DNA from: Acidobacteriota bacterium | Lineage (GTDB): Bacteria > Acidobacteriota > Terriglobia > Terriglobales > Acidobacteriaceae | Direction: 5' to 3' | DNA length: 64,000 nt | Assembly: GCA_021780075.1 (NCBI GenBank) | Contig: JAJXZL010000009.1 | Location: forward strand, 45,342-109,341 | Part shown: positions 46,565 through 57,430 of the stretch, piece after piece | Numbering within the stretch: the first letter of the stretch is position 1 | How the letters are laid out: each line of letters starts with the position of its first letter | The notes under the pieces: model-generated | Databases searched by the model: none | What the model was told of the DNA's origin: nothing | What the model saw: the letters and a program-made list of their open reading frames with translations, nothing else | Made by a program: the position numbers and the translations under genes

Positions 46565-49396
46565 ATGAGCGCCTGGGCGCTCGCCTCAATGTCGGTCCTT
46601 CAGAGGCGACGCGGGCGCAACCTTCTGAATCGATCCACAACCAGCACGAGAAGGATGCCGCGTAGTCGTGAGTTTGTAATCTTGCTCGGCTGGGCTCTGC
46701 TTGCATCGATCTGCGCACCCATCGCATTTGCAACCAGTGCAGACGAAGCGCAGACGAGTTCGCGGATAAATCAGCAGCAACAAGCCGCGCAGGCATATTG
46801 GATCGATCGAACGACTTTGCTGCTTCCTGAAGGACAGGTTTGTTCCGGCTGCATCTACACACTCTGGAGCGATCAACAGGCTAAGCTGCACATAACCAGG
46901 ACCAGAGTCGAGGGTGATACCTCAGTTCATTTGGTGCGCAAGCATAAGATCACGGCAAAAGAGCTCGTGCGCTTTCCGCAGTTGCGTTCAGGTTTTGCTG
47001 CGCTCACTCTTCCACACGCATGGGCGGCACACGCGCATCACTTTTTGACCGGGCAGTTGCTCGTCTCAGTGCAGGATAGCGACGGCAAGCTGCGATATGT
47101 GACCGGCGTACAAACGGCCGGGGTGCTGGATGATCTCTATGCGTGGAACGGCCCGCTCGGTCCGGTCATTCCGCGCAAAGCCGAGGGTCGCATCGCAATC
47201 CGTGTCTGGGCGCCTACCGCACAGTCGGTCAACCTGCTGCTCTTCCGGAGGGCCGATCAGAAAGCACCCTCCTCAAAGATCAAAATGCTCCGAACTGGTG
47301 GCGTGTGGTCGGCGACCATCGAGCACACATGGGTGAACAGCTATTATCTGTTCGACCTGCACGTCTATGCTCCAACGGTCGGCCGAGTAGTGGAGAATCT
47401 TGTCACTGATCCCTACTCCGTGGACCTTGCGATCAACGGCACCAAAAGCCGCCTCACAGATCTCTCGAATCAGGCCACCAAACCCAAAGGATGGGATAGA
47501 GATCGTTCGCCGCGACTTGACCGATTCACAGACCTGAGCATCTACGAACTGCACGTGCGCGACTTCAGCATTGCCGATACCACTGTGCCTGCTGTGCATC
47601 GAGGCAGCTATCTGGCCTTCACTGATGCAAACTCCGCCGGTATGCGTCACCTGCGCTCGCTTGCAGAGGCTGGTCTGAAGGCGGTTCATCTTCTGCCCAC
47701 TTTCCACTTCGCAGGCGTTGATGAAGATCGATCACGATGGTTGAAGACGGCAGACTTGAGCCATTACCCACCTGATAGCCAGGAACAACAGTTCGCCGTA
47801 GAGGCAATTCAAGAGAAAGATGGCTACAGCTGGGGTTACAATCCGGTGCACTATTTGGTGCCGGAAGGAGCTTACACAACTAATCCGGCAAACCGGATCC
47901 GTGAGTATCGTTCCATGGTGATGGCGCTCCACAGAAGCGGCCTGCGTGTAATTCAGGATGTCGTCTTCAATCACACCGCAGGGTTCGGCCAGTCTGACAA
48001 TTCCGTGCTCGATAAAATTGTTCCCGGCTACTACAACCGGCTCGACTACAATGGCCATCAGTTCACCAACACCTGCTGCGCTGATACAGCCACAGAGCAC
48101 TACATGATGGCTCGCCTGCAGCAAGACGCTGTGCTGTGGAGTGCAAAGCAGTACAAGATCGACGGCTTCCGCTTTGATCTCATGAACTTCTCCTTCGTAT
48201 CCGACCTTGTCCGCATGCGCAAGGCACTCGACGCGCTTACTCTTTCGAAGGACGGAGTCGATGGAAGAAAGATCTATCTGTACGGAGAAGGTTGGGACTT
48301 TGGCGAAACCGCGCATAACGCGCTTGGGCGCAATGCCACGCAACTCAACCTGCATGGCACCGGGATTGGCAGCTTCAATGATCGATTACGCGACGGCGTG
48401 CGAGGAGGAACGATCGACGCGAATGATCGCACACAAGGGTTCGCCACCGGGCTCTACACCGCCCCGAACAGCTTCATGCGTTCGATGATGAGCACCGAAG
48501 AGCAGCGTGATCAGCTTTTGCGGGACGAAGCGTGGATTCGCTCCGGACTTTCCGGAAATCTGCGCTCTGTGCTCATTCCTGATGCGCACGGAAAGCTCGT
48601 TCCTGCTGCAATGATCAACTACAACGGGGCTCCAACAGGCTATGCCGATTCACCAAGCGAAACCGTCAACTATGTCTCCGCACATGACAACCAGACATTG
48701 TTTGATGCCATTCAGCTCAAATCGCCGGACGATGAGTCGATTCCTGAGCGCGCCCGCCGTCAGACGCTTGCCCTAAGCATAGTTGCACTCGCTCAGGGCA
48801 TCTCCTTCTTCACTGAAGCTGATGATTTGCTACGTTCCAAAGATATGGATGCCGACAGTTTCAACTCCGGTGACTGGTTCAATCGCATTGACTGGCGCGG
48901 GGAGATCAGCAACTGGGGAACAGGTCTTCCACCAGCTCAACAGAATCAGGCGCGGTGGAACATCGAGCGGCCGTTACTGCGGAATCCTGCTTTAAAACCG
49001 ACGCCCGCAGACATGCACCTTGCTGAGGCTGTTTTTGCCGAGTTCCTGCGTATACGTTCCAGTTCCCCACTCTTCCGGATGCACACCGCACAGCAAATTG
49101 CCTCCAGCCTGCACTTCATCGACACCAGCGCAAACAGCATTCCAGGTGTCATCGCCTATTTGCTCAAATCCAAGGACGATAGCGGTGGACTCTACCGGCA
49201 GGTCCTGGTGGTCATCAACGCAACAACGGAGCAGCAAGCGATCACAGATCAATCACTGATCGGCCACACATTTGTTCTTCATCCCGTGCAACAAAATTCT
49301 GTAGATTTGTCAGTACGCACAGCCAGATTCAATCCTCGATTGGGCTCTGCGATTGTGCCATCACTTACCACCGCTGTATTTGTGCAAACGCGCTAA
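46565..49396 (+). CDS. pulA: Pullulanase-type alpha-1,6-glucosidase
   Basis: 943 residues from 46565; a later Met at 46655 (MPRSREFVILLGWALLASIC) would start right at a signal peptide and may be the true start, as no ribosome site is strong. Domains: N-terminal carbohydrate-binding-like region (about 75-200), CBM48-like beta domain, GH13_13 barrel with the pullulanase signature YSWGYNP (421-427), nucleophile D538 (DGFRFDLM), acid E575 (GEGWD) and D708 (SAHDNQT), and a C-terminal domain. It debranches pullulan and limit dextrins outside the cytoplasm. It follows the regulator on the same strand after 362 bases. Confidence 0.9.
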   Translation: MSAWALASMSVLQRRRGRNLLNRSTTSTRRMPRSREFVILLGWALLASICAPIAFATSADEAQTSSRINQQQQAAQAYWIDRTTLLLPEGQVCSGCIYTLWSDQQAKLHITRTRVEGDTSVHLVRKHKITAKELVRFPQLRSGFAALTLPHAWAAHAHHFLTGQLLVSVQDSDGKLRYVTGVQTAGVLDDLYAWNGPLGPVIPRKAEGRIAIRVWAPTAQSVNLLLFRRADQKAPSSKIKMLRTGGVWSATIEHTWVNSYYLFDLHVYAPTVGRVVENLVTDPYSVDLAINGTKSRLTDLSNQATKPKGWDRDRSPRLDRFTDLSIYELHVRDFSIADTTVPAVHRGSYLAFTDANSAGMRHLRSLAEAGLKAVHLLPTFHFAGVDEDRSRWLKTADLSHYPPDSQEQQFAVEAIQEKDGYSWGYNPVHYLVPEGAYTTNPANRIREYRSMVMALHRSGLRVIQDVVFNHTAGFGQSDNSVLDKIVPGYYNRLDYNGHQFTNTCCADTATEHYMMARLQQDAVLWSAKQYKIDGFRFDLMNFSFVSDLVRMRKALDALTLSKDGVDGRKIYLYGEGWDFGETAHNALGRNATQLNLHGTGIGSFNDRLRDGVRGGTIDANDRTQGFATGLYTAPNSFMRSMMSTEEQRDQLLRDEAWIRSGLSGNLRSVLIPDAHGKLVPAAMINYNGAPTGYADSPSETVNYVSAHDNQTLFDAIQLKSPDDESIPERARRQTLALSIVALAQGISFFTEADDLLRSKDMDADSFNSGDWFNRIDWRGEISNWGTGLPPAQQNQARWNIERPLLRNPALKPTPADMHLAEAVFAEFLRIRSSSPLFRMHTAQQIASSLHFIDTSANSIPGVIAYLLKSKDDSGGLYRQVLVVINATTEQQAITDQSLIGHTFVLHPVQQNSVDLSVRTARFNPRLGSAIVPSLTTAVFVQTR

Positions 49397-49879
49397 GCGT
49401 CGCTCCGATTAGCACCATCCCGCCTGGGAACCTCACCTCATGCAGTTCGAATCGAGTAGCGCATCAGCGGGAGAAAACGCCTCATATGTTTGGAGCGCTG
49501 GAGTGTGAATCGTTCGATCAAACGCGACCAGCCACAGGGGAGCTTTCGGGTGTATGACCAGCACTCGTCCGACACATTAATGGGCGGTTGACCGCCCACC
49601 CTGACCCGCGGGTGGTACGGTGTCCCAGAAGGCAACCTGCTTGACAATCAAAATATTGAATGCTACATAGGGCAGGTAGCTCAGCGAGGGCCCGTGTCAA
49701 TTTTCTCGCTGGGCAGAGACTTGAATTTCCCTGCGGCGTTCTCAAATTCCGATCCAGGCTCTCAATTTCTGAACGTCCAACGCTCGTACGGCGTCTCCCA
49801 AGCAGTACACAACGGTTTTGTTTTCGGCACACTTCGGGAAAATACCAGGCAATCACAAGACGACTTCACCGGGGGAACC
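49397..49879. other. Intergenic before the first ADOP permease
   Basis: A GGGCGGT/ACCGCCC hairpin (about 49583-49598) is the only clear structure, possibly the pullulanase terminator. Its GGTTGACCGCCCA recurs near 52368-52380. The open extension of the ADOP frame into this stretch is not protein-like. Confidence 0.4.
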
Positions 49880-52306
49880 ATGCAGTCTCTGCTCCAGAAC
49901 CTCCGCTTCAGCGTGCGCATGCTTGCCCGCAACCCGGGCATGACCATTACGGTCCTACTCACGCTGGCCCTCGGCATCGGTGCCAATACCGCCATCTTCA
50001 CGGTCGATTACGCCACGCTTCTGGCCCCCTTGCCGTATCCCGAGCCCAACCAGCTGGTCATCGTCTGGTCGAGGATCCAGAACTTCCATAACGGCGTCGC
50101 AGCCGGGGATTTTCTAGACTGGAAGCATCAGAACGCAGTGTTTCAGGACGTCTGCGCCTCGACCGGCAATAGCTTCAATCTCGCCACCACGGATCAGCCG
50201 GAGTTTGTCATTGCTAGCGTAGAGAGTCCCTGTTGGGAACAGATCGTCGGCAAGCCGCTCTTCATGGGGCGCTACTTCCTGCCCGAAGAAGGCGTAATCG
50301 GGCGCGACCACGTTGTCATCCTTACCCACAAGCTGTGGATGAAGCTGGGCGCGGATCCCCATATCATCGGCAGCACGCTGCGCCTCAACGGCGCCCCCTA
50401 CACCGTAGTCGGAGTGGAGCAGGATGGTCCCAACGCCCATGGAGCACAAGTGCGGATGATTGTTCCGCTTGCCTTCAAGCCGGAGCAGATCAATCACGAC
50501 TTTCACTGGCTCACGGTGTTGGCCCGCCTCAAACCGGGAGTCACCATAAAGCAGGCGCAGCAGAATATGGACGCCGTCACCGCCCACATTGCCCAGATAT
50601 ACCCCAAGAGCAACGAGGGCTGGGGAGCATATGTGGAGCCGCTGAAGAACGATTACCTACCCAAAGAGCGCATCAAGATGCTCTGGCTGCTCTTGGGCGC
50701 CGTCGGTTTTGTTCTTCTCATTGCCTGCGTAAACGTGGCCAATCTCCTCCTTGCCCGCGGCATGGCCCGCCAGAAGGAACTGGCAGTACGCAGCGCTCTC
50801 GGCGCCGGCCGCACCACCATCTTCAGCCAATTGCTGACTGAAAGCTTGCTCCTCGCGCTCGCCGGGGGAGCCCTGGGGGTGGGCGTCGGTTACGCCATGC
50901 TCCGCGGCCTCATCGCTGCCATGCCGCCCGAAACCTTGCCCACCGAAGCCGACCTGAGTCTCAACATCCCCATCCTCCTGTTTACCCTGCTCGCTACCAC
51001 GCTGGCCGGTCTGCTGGCTGGCTCCGCGCCCGCCTGGTACGCATCGCGCATCGACCCCGCCGAGACCCTCAAGGAGGGCGGCCGCAGCGGAACTGGCGCC
51101 GGCAAGCACCGCCTTCGCCGCATCCTAGTCGTCGGCGAATTCGCCCTTGCCCTTACCCTGCTCGCCGGCGCCGGATTGACTATTCACAGCTTCTGGAATC
51201 TCGCCCATGTCGATCTCGGCATCAAAGCCGATCACCTCCTCACCTTCTATCTCCCCGTGCCCGAGTCGCGGTCCAAAGACCCGGCTCAGATGGTCTCCTA
51301 TTTTCGCGACATCCTGGCTCACATCGCCGTGGTTCCCGGCGTCAGCCACGCTACGGCGATGACCGGTCTGCCACCTTACGGCGCCGGTTTCGGGATGCCC
51401 TTCACCCTGGAAAACGGTCCAACCTACGCGGATCTGTCCAAACGCCCGGGCACCGGCTTCGGCATGGTTACCCCGGACTACTTCAACACATTCGGAATCC
51501 AGCTCATCTCCGGCCGCACCTTCGCCGATCAAGACACCGCGGACACGGTCAAGGTGGCCATGGTTAACCAGGATTTCGTCAAGAAGTTCCTTAAAGGCAA
51601 AGACCCGTTGCGCCAGCGTGTCCTTGTCGAGCAGCTCATCCCCGGCGTCACCAAGCTCGGACCACCTATTGCCTGGCAGATTGTGGGAACCTACCACACT
51701 GTGCACACCGCCGACCAGCGCAACGAACACCCCGAGATGCTTATCCCCTTTTGGCAGATTCCCTGGCCGCAAGCGGGATTCGGGGTGCGCACCGCTGAGG
51801 ATCCTTCTACCATGATTCGCAGCATTTCCGCCGCCGTGCATGCGGTCGATCCGGCTGTCGCTCTCGCCCAGCCTAGAACGATGGACCAGATCGTGAGCGA
51901 GAGTATGGGCGATCAACGCTTCACCCTCGTCTTGTTCACCAGCTTCGCGGTCGTAGCCCTGTTCCTTGCTGCGATCGGCATTTACGGCGTTATGACATTC
52001 TCCGTGGCCCAGCGCTCGCATGAGATCGCATTGCGCATGGCACTCGGCGCAACACGCAGCCGCGTCGTTGCACTCGTCGTCGCCGACGGCGTGATTATGG
52101 CGGCCGTCGGCCTTGCCCTGGGCCTCGTTGGCGCCTACTTCGTAGGCCGCGGCATGAAGAGCATGCTATTCGAAGTCCAGGCACTGGACTTCTCCGCATT
52201 CGGTATCGTAGGAGTCCTTCTCTTGGCCGCTGCTGTTGTCGCCTGCTTTGTCCCCGCCAGGCGTGCTGCCTCCGTAAGCCCGATGCAAGTCCTCCGAACC
52301 GAGTAG
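49880..52306 (+). CDS. ADOP-family FtsX-like permease
   Basis: 808 residues from [20 protein letters not shown] at 49880; an earlier frame exists but lacks conservation. The protein has the ADOP plan: TM1 ([20 protein letters not shown]), a large extracytoplasmic MacB-type domain, three TMs near 265-400 ([20 protein letters not shown]), a second MacB-type domain and three C-terminal TMs ([20 protein letters not shown]). It lacks its own ATPase. These permeases belong to the MacB/FtsX class; export of an unknown substrate is inferred. It ends with a standard FtsX tail ([12 protein letters not shown]). Confidence 0.88.
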   Translation: MQSLLQNLRFSVRMLARNPGMTITVLLTLALGIGANTAIFTVDYATLLAPLPYPEPNQLVIVWSRIQNFHNGVAAGDFLDWKHQNAVFQDVCASTGNSFNLATTDQPEFVIASVESPCWEQIVGKPLFMGRYFLPEEGVIGRDHVVILTHKLWMKLGADPHIIGSTLRLNGAPYTVVGVEQDGPNAHGAQVRMIVPLAFKPEQINHDFHWLTVLARLKPGVTIKQAQQNMDAVTAHIAQIYPKSNEGWGAYVEPLKNDYLPKERIKMLWLLLGAVGFVLLIACVNVANLLLARGMARQKELAVRSALGAGRTTIFSQLLTESLLLALAGGALGVGVGYAMLRGLIAAMPPETLPTEADLSLNIPILLFTLLATTLAGLLAGSAPAWYASRIDPAETLKEGGRSGTGAGKHRLRRILVVGEFALALTLLAGAGLTIHSFWNLAHVDLGIKADHLLTFYLPVPESRSKDPAQMVSYFRDILAHIAVVPGVSHATAMTGLPPYGAGFGMPFTLENGPTYADLSKRPGTGFGMVTPDYFNTFGIQLISGRTFADQDTADTVKVAMVNQDFVKKFLKGKDPLRQRVLVEQLIPGVTKLGPPIAWQIVGTYHTVHTADQRNEHPEMLIPFWQIPWPQAGFGVRTAEDPSTMIRSISAAVHAVDPAVALAQPRTMDQIVSESMGDQRFTLVLFTSFAVVALFLAAIGIYGVMTFSVAQRSHEIALRMALGATRSRVVALVVADGVIMAAVGLALGLVGAYFVGRGMKSMLFEVQALDFSAFGIVGVLLLAAAVVACFVPARRAASVSPMQVLRTE

Positions 52307-52372
52307 CCAGTCAGCACTGGGCCTCGGGACTCCCGTATCGGCAGGTTTGGGTAAGCGCAATACTGCCGGTTG

Positions 52373-52403
52373 ACCGCCCAGTGTTCAGTTTGCGAGTGGT
52401 ATA
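52373..52403 (+). repeat. Partial copy of the dispersed repeat
   Basis: ACCGCCCAGTGTTCAGTTTG then CGAGTGGTATA matches the first third of the repeats at 56545 and 59586 with a few changes. It lies between the convergent ADOP genes, without a small gene downstream. Confidence 0.6.
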
Positions 52404-52540
52404 CATCCGTGGTTGTCGAACCGCTCAATCTCACCCTTGCCGACGATAGGCCCGAAAGTCTGCCAGTGAGTGACTTGCCCTAGTGGCAATAACTGAGACA
52501 ATCCAACTTCAGAAGCAGAGAAACGTCGGAGATCGTAAGA

Positions 52541-55195
52541 CTACTCTTCGCGCAGCGCCTCTGCCGGATCGATTCGCAATGCCCGGCGTGCGGGAATGAC
52601 GAATGCGGCAAACGAAGTTGAAAGAATCAATGCGACAACCACGGACAAGACGACCGGATCTGATGGCTTCACGCCATAAAGCAAAGCGTTCATGGCATGT
52701 CCCAGCAGCATGGACAGGCACGTCCCCAGAACCATACCGGCCACAGTAAGCTTCAGGCCATCCTTCATAACTCGAGCAAAAACAGTTTCGCGAAGCGCCC
52801 CCAATGCCATTCGAATGCCGATCTCATGCGTGCGTCGCGAGACTGAGTACGCCATCACGCCGTAGAGCCCGAGGGTGGTAAGCAGCAGAGCAAGCCCGCC
52901 TAGAGATGCCGTCAGCCACACTGCCATGCGGTTTGTATATGTAACAAAGCGCATGTGGTCCGTCAGCGTTTGAGTGTTGATGATCAGAGTGTTTGGGCTC
53001 GTCTGCTGCAGAGCTTTTCTGACCACTGGTAGCAACTCGCCCGCATCTCCTGCCGTTGTCACAATCAAAGTAACTTCGGATCGACCCTCCTGTGTCAGCG
53101 GCAGGTACAAGTAGGGCTGCGGTGCCTCATCCAGATCGGCGTACTTTCCGTCATGAGTCACACCGATGATTTCCGCATCCACCGGCTCCTTGCGTCCAAG
53201 GCGCACATTTCGGCCCACAACGTCTCCAGTGCCAAAAAGCCTCTTCGCCAGCGTCTGATTGACGATAACAACCCTTCTGCTGGCCGCAGAATCCTGCGTT
53301 CCGAAAGTCCGACCACGGACGAGAGGCACGCTCATGACGCGAAAGTATCCGTCGTCAACCGAGTTGAACCAAACTGGAATTCCCGCCGTCTCCGAGGGAA
53401 CCTCGCCCGGGGCCAGTACGACTTGCGTCGCCCCTCCTCCACTATCAGGAAATGGAACAACACGTGCCACGCTCGCGTCTTTTACGCCGGGCAGTGCCTT
53501 CATGCGTGTAACAAGGGTGTCGAATTCCGCTTGCCTTTGCGGGCCTTGCCCACCTACCCCTATCCCTAGCAGTATCGCGTTCTGTCCGCTATTGAATCCA
53601 AGGTTCATGCCTTCGATATGAATCAATGCCCGGATCAATAGCCCTGTTGCGATCAGGAGCGACATAGATATCGCCAGTTGCGCGACTACGAATGATTTTC
53701 GCGTCGGCATCCTCAACCTTCCCATTTGTGGCAACTGCGTCCGCATGGCGTCGAGTGGCGATGTCCGAGTCGTTGCTAGTGCAGGAATCAGGCCGCAGAC
53801 AAGAACTGAGACAATGCCTGCCGCAGCCGTAAATGCCAGCACGCGATGATCAATGCGGAAGTCGAAGCCCAGCGGATAGCCGATGTTGGGCAAGAGCGCA
53901 GGGACAAGCGAGATCAGCCTTTGTGCCAGGAGAAGTGCACCCGCTACACCGAAGACCGCAATCACCGCGTACTCCGTCACGAGTTGCCGCAGCAACATAC
54001 CGCGTGTGGCGCCCAGTGCTGCTCGCATGGCAATCTCTCGCCGACGCGAGTCGTTCAGCGCAAGCAGCAGATTCGCGATGTTCGTGCATGCAATCAGCAG
54101 GACAGCCACCGCAATGGCGAGCACCAAAATGCTGAGCACCTGCAACCCGCCTCCTTCAGCCCTAGTCTGCCAATTTACGGTGAAGCTACGTCCGCTGTTC
54201 GCCTGCGGATACCTCGCCGCCAAATCTGCGCTCAAGACCTGCAACTGGCCCGCAGCCTGGCTCAGCGTGGCACCTGGCCGGAGTCGCGCGTACAGTTCAA
54301 ATTCGCGGATTGTTCGTGGCGTGTTTCGCTCGTCCGGAGCCCACATCACCCAACTCGACTGCGGAACATAGACCTGCGGATCGATCAATCGCTCGGTTCC
54401 TCTGAATCCGGCTGGCAAAACCGCCAGCACGGTTGCGAATCCTCCCTTGACTTTGATTGTCTGACCAATCACGCCGGGGTTCCCACCAAAGATGCGCTTC
54501 CACGTCCCATGGCTTAGCACGACGATGGGTGACTGAAGACGATGCAGTTCACTCTCATCTGGCAAGCGCCCAATCTCGGGTTGGACACCCATAAACGTGA
54601 AGTAGTTGTCACTAACTACCTCGGCCAGCAGTAACTGCAGACCGTCGGCAGTTTGGAAGACCAGGCCGCGGCGGTTTGCTGCCGCAACGTCAGAAAATGC
54701 TAGTACTCGATTCTGAACTTCAGAGAATTCCGCATACGACGATCCGGAGTCCATTCCTCCTGCATCGGCAGCGGCATGGTCTTTTACACTCTTGACCGCT
54801 ACCAAGTGAGAGGGATCAGAAATAGGAAGTGGCCTCAGCGATATCCCATCCACGATGCTGAAGATCGCGGTGTTTGCCCCAATTCCCAGCGCCAGCGTTA
54901 TGACGGCCACCGACATGAGGCCCGGCGACTTTCGGAATACTCGCAGACCGTGGCGCAGGTCCCGTTTCGCAGTATCGAGCCACCATCCAGGGCGTTGTTT
55001 GGCGCATTGTTCCCGCGTGCGCTCCAGCCCTCCGAGTTCGATCATCGACTGGCGGCGTGCCTCAGTAAGATCGAGTCCCGTCGCCAGTTTCACGGCGATG
55101 GATTGCTCAAGATGAAACCGGAGTTCTTCGTCCAATTCGCTGCGCCTCTTGCGAAGAACAAGGAACCGAAGCCGCGTCAACAATTCTGTCATCAT
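52541..55195 (-). CDS. ADOP-family FtsX-like permease, PadR-controlled
   Basis: 884 residues. The N-terminal 75 residues (RSELDEELRFHLEQSIAVK) are the ADOP-specific cytoplasmic domain, followed by TM1 ([19 protein letters not shown]), MacB-type domain, three TMs, a second MacB domain and three C-terminal TMs (YSVSRRTHEIGIRMALGALR). The gene ends with VIPARRALRIDPAEALREE. It overlaps the padR stop by four bases, the family's typical arrangement. Substrate unknown. Confidence 0.9.
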   Translation of the reverse strand: MMTELLTRLRFLVLRKRRSELDEELRFHLEQSIAVKLATGLDLTEARRQSMIELGGLERTREQCAKQRPGWWLDTAKRDLRHGLRVFRKSPGLMSVAVITLALGIGANTAIFSIVDGISLRPLPISDPSHLVAVKSVKDHAAADAGGMDSGSSYAEFSEVQNRVLAFSDVAAANRRGLVFQTADGLQLLLAEVVSDNYFTFMGVQPEIGRLPDESELHRLQSPIVVLSHGTWKRIFGGNPGVIGQTIKVKGGFATVLAVLPAGFRGTERLIDPQVYVPQSSWVMWAPDERNTPRTIREFELYARLRPGATLSQAAGQLQVLSADLAARYPQANSGRSFTVNWQTRAEGGGLQVLSILVLAIAVAVLLIACTNIANLLLALNDSRRREIAMRAALGATRGMLLRQLVTEYAVIAVFGVAGALLLAQRLISLVPALLPNIGYPLGFDFRIDHRVLAFTAAAGIVSVLVCGLIPALATTRTSPLDAMRTQLPQMGRLRMPTRKSFVVAQLAISMSLLIATGLLIRALIHIEGMNLGFNSGQNAILLGIGVGGQGPQRQAEFDTLVTRMKALPGVKDASVARVVPFPDSGGGATQVVLAPGEVPSETAGIPVWFNSVDDGYFRVMSVPLVRGRTFGTQDSAASRRVVIVNQTLAKRLFGTGDVVGRNVRLGRKEPVDAEIIGVTHDGKYADLDEAPQPYLYLPLTQEGRSEVTLIVTTAGDAGELLPVVRKALQQTSPNTLIINTQTLTDHMRFVTYTNRMAVWLTASLGGLALLLTTLGLYGVMAYSVSRRTHEIGIRMALGALRETVFARVMKDGLKLTVAGMVLGTCLSMLLGHAMNALLYGVKPSDPVVLSVVVALILSTSFAAFVIPARRALRIDPAEALREE

Positions 55196-55536
55196 GACGA
55201 CGCCTCCAAGGCACGACCCAGAACGAGTGCGATCGCGGACGAAAGCCGATCCCAGGTCGCGAGTTCCGTCGCTAGTTGTTTCCTGCCCGCAGCCGTCAAA
55301 CGATAGAACTTCGCTCGTCGATGGTTATCTGAATTTCCCCATTCCGATTTGATCCACCCCTTATATTCCAGGCGATACAAGGCAGGGTAGAGCGAACCCT
55401 GCCCAATCTGAAGGACGTCTTTCGAAACTTGCTGAATGCGCTGTGCTATTCCCCAGCCATGCATTGGCTCCAAAGCAAGCGTTTGAAGAATAAGAAGATC
55501 AAGCGTCCCCTGCAACAGGTCCGTTGGCGTTGGCAT
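55192..55536 (-). CDS. PadR-family transcriptional regulator
   Basis: 114 residues from MPTPTDLLQGTLDLLILQTL at 55536, with AAGGGGAAG just upstream. It is the short PadR form: winged helix with HGWGIAQRIQQVS and the QGSLYPALYRLEYKGWIKSE recognition segment, then RRAKFYRLTAAGRKQL. PadR proteins repress neighbouring transporter genes as dimers. It is coupled to the ADOP gene by ATGA, and a perfect 28-bp palindrome lies 87 bases upstream of its start. Confidence 0.9.
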   Translation of the reverse strand: MPTPTDLLQGTLDLLILQTLALEPMHGWGIAQRIQQVSKDVLQIGQGSLYPALYRLEYKGWIKSEWGNSDNHRRAKFYRLTAAGRKQLATELATWDRLSSAIALVLGRALEASS

Positions 55537-55622
55537 TTCTTCCCCTTGATAATCGACAACAACTCTGCCCCCGTTCTTGTCGGATGTCAAGTGGGGCCAT
55601 CACAAGGGAAGACTGAACCTCA

Positions 55623-55650
55623 ATAAGCGCATTAGCGCTAATGCGCTTAT
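55623..55650. promoter_or_regulatory. Perfect 28-bp palindrome upstream of padR
   Basis: ATAAGCGCATTAGC followed by its exact reverse complement with no spacer. It lies between padR and the divergent YdeI-like gene. A dimeric regulator such as the PadR protein could bind there; a cruciform or recombination role is possible. Confidence 0.6.
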
Positions 55651-55863
55651 CGCGCCGAATCTGATGTTCTGGGCGGATGGACCGGCAACCCTGAAGTGTG
55701 AAAGTAGTACCTATGGTGCCCTGTGTACCCGGGTCCCGCTTGCCGGGGATGCTCCGGCCCAGGCGGAGCCGTTTCGGGGCGTGTCCGCATTGCCGAACCG
55801 CATAGAAAGCGCCCTGACGGCTGTGTTATTCATGGTGGAAGGGGCGAGGACAAGGCGGAAACG

Positions 55864-56433
55864 ATGCAAGTTCCCTACGCGAAGAAGTGGCAGAAGGAAA
55901 CGGCCAGGCTGCGCAAGATCGCGCTCGATTGCGATCTGACTGAAGAACTCAAGTGGGGCAAGCCCTGCTTCACATTCCAGAAGAAGAACGTGGCGATTGT
56001 CATCCCACTCAAGGAGTCCTGTGCGCTTTCGTACTTCAAAGGCGCGCTGCTCAAGGACCCGAAGCACATCCTCGAAAAGATCGGAGAGCATACGCAGGCC
56101 GGGCGATGGATTAAGTTCACCTCGATCAGAGAAATCACGGCCCTGCAGTCGACCCTGAGGGACTATCTCTACGAAGCCATCGCATTGGAGGAGTCCGGGA
56201 AGAAGGTCGCGCTCAAGAAAGCTTCAGAGTACGCAATTCCTGAGGAGTTGCAGGCCAGGCTGGATGACAACGCCGTTCTCAGGGCGGCATTTGAAGCGCT
56301 CACGCCTGGTCGGAGGAAGTCATACATCTTCCACATCTCTAGCGCGAAGCAGGCAAGAACCAAGGAAGCACGGACTGACAAGTGTGTGCCGATGATCCTG
56401 AGCGGGCGAGGGTTCAACGAGTTGTCCGACTGA
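55864..56433 (+). CDS. YdeI/OmdA-like DUF1801 protein
   Basis: 189 residues from MQVPYAKKWQKETARLRK at 55864, with GGCGGAAA upstream; a longer frame starts at 55723 but is cysteine/glycine-rich and not conserved in type. Residues 20-110 match the DUF1801 fold (LTEELKWGKPCFTFQKKNVA, IPLKESCALSYFKGALL), and the C-terminal GRRKSYIFHISSAKQARTK matches the YdeI/OmpD-associated family. Function unknown; E. coli YdeI relates to peptide resistance. Single gene, divergent from padR. Confidence 0.85.
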   Translation: MQVPYAKKWQKETARLRKIALDCDLTEELKWGKPCFTFQKKNVAIVIPLKESCALSYFKGALLKDPKHILEKIGEHTQAGRWIKFTSIREITALQSTLRDYLYEAIALEESGKKVALKKASEYAIPEELQARLDDNAVLRAAFEALTPGRRKSYIFHISSAKQARTKEARTDKCVPMILSGRGFNELSD

Positions 56434-56544
56434 GGGGCCATTGGAGCGGAACGAGTCTCGGCCTCACCCACATTGCAGCGCGACAAGCGCGGCAACATCC
56501 CCGATGGCACCTACTGACCCACAGCCATGCGCTCCGGGAGTATC

Positions 56545-56640
56545 ACCGCCAAGTGTTCAGTTTGCAGGTGGTAAACCGAAGGGTACCGCCAAGCGTCTCC
56601 CGAGAGTGATTTGGTGCACTGTGGGGGAATCGTAGCCGAC
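56545..56640 (+). repeat. 96-bp dispersed repeat, copy 1
   Basis: Nearly identical to 59586-59680, and beginning ACCGCCAAGTGTTCAG, ending GGGGGAATCGTAGCCGAC. It ends 80 bases before the start of the small membrane-protein gene at 56721. Both copies are direct repeats flanking the IS91 pair. Confidence 0.85.
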
Positions 56641-56720
56641 TAACCACCCGGAATGTCGCTACCAGATCGCCAGAGTGAGATTGAATTAGTATTTCTATCG
56701 TCGGTTCGAGGATTAAGGCC

Positions 56721-57080
56721 ATGTTCGTTTCAATTCCCAGTGATCCATTCGCGCAGCGAATGAACATCGCCTTCATCTTTACTGCAGCCTGTTGGACCCT
56801 TTGGTGGAACATCCAATGGAAACGGGTGATGGGATTTTGGCTGCGCCCTCCCTATCGCCGATGGGTGCAGTGGCTGTTCCGCGCATTCTTTGCATTGTGT
56901 TTTCTCGGAGCTCTGGACAGGCTGTTTCAGGAGCTACAGGCGCACCCGTTGACGAAACGCGATATTGGTCCGACGATCGGGATCGCAGCGATAATGTGCG
57001 CGGTCGTGGCCCTTATGAGTATTTTTGGGTTGTGGATGCTTGATCGTCGCGACAGAAAGCCCGGCATTCCGGGCGAGTGA
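56721..57080 (+). CDS. Small membrane protein
   Basis: 119 residues with three hydrophobic stretches at about 15-28, 48-65 and 84-106 and tryptophan/arginine-rich loops (RPPYRRWVQWLFR). The C-terminus is charged (DRRDRKPGIPGE). No family recognised. A copy of the dispersed repeat ends 80 bases upstream, and the IS91 region lies 350 bases downstream in the opposite orientation. Confidence 0.6.
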   Translation: MFVSIPSDPFAQRMNIAFIFTAACWTLWWNIQWKRVMGFWLRPPYRRWVQWLFRAFFALCFLGALDRLFQELQAHPLTKRDIGPTIGIAAIMCAVVALMSIFGLWMLDRRDRKPGIPGE

Positions 57081-57430
57081 CCGCTAGCCTACATCGGAAA
57101 CGTCTCGCGCACGAGAGCTTCGCGAGGGTGAGCTTTGTTTTCGAGACGTTTTCGATTAGGAGGTAAGAAGGAAGGCGCAGGCGCCCCGGTCGCGGTGATC
57201 TTAGATGGGATTATGGATTTTGAATATCATCCGGACTTGCGGTGAGAGATTCCGAGGGCCGGATTTTCGCCGTTGCGGATGGACAACTGTGAGCCGATGG
57301 CATGGTGATGCGCGATCGGGTGTTTTCGGGAAGCAATTGAGCATCGCCATCGAGCTGTTCTGGGCGCAGTGCGCACACAGCTGCGGAGACGTGCGGGAAG
57401 CAAGCCTGCGGCGCGTGTTGGCGGCGGTCG
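57081..57430. other. Intergenic before the IS91 transposase stop
   Basis: AAACGTCTCG (57098-57107) and CGAGACGTTT (57142-57151) are ten-base arms with CTCGCG/CGCGAG nested between. This could end the upstream gene or be a terminal hairpin of the IS91-type element. No gene seen. Confidence 0.4.

Noticed and set aside
55723..55863. N-terminal extension of the YdeI-like gene
   Set aside because: Low-complexity, glycine/cysteine-rich and without a ribosome site; the DUF1801 fold starts just after 55864.
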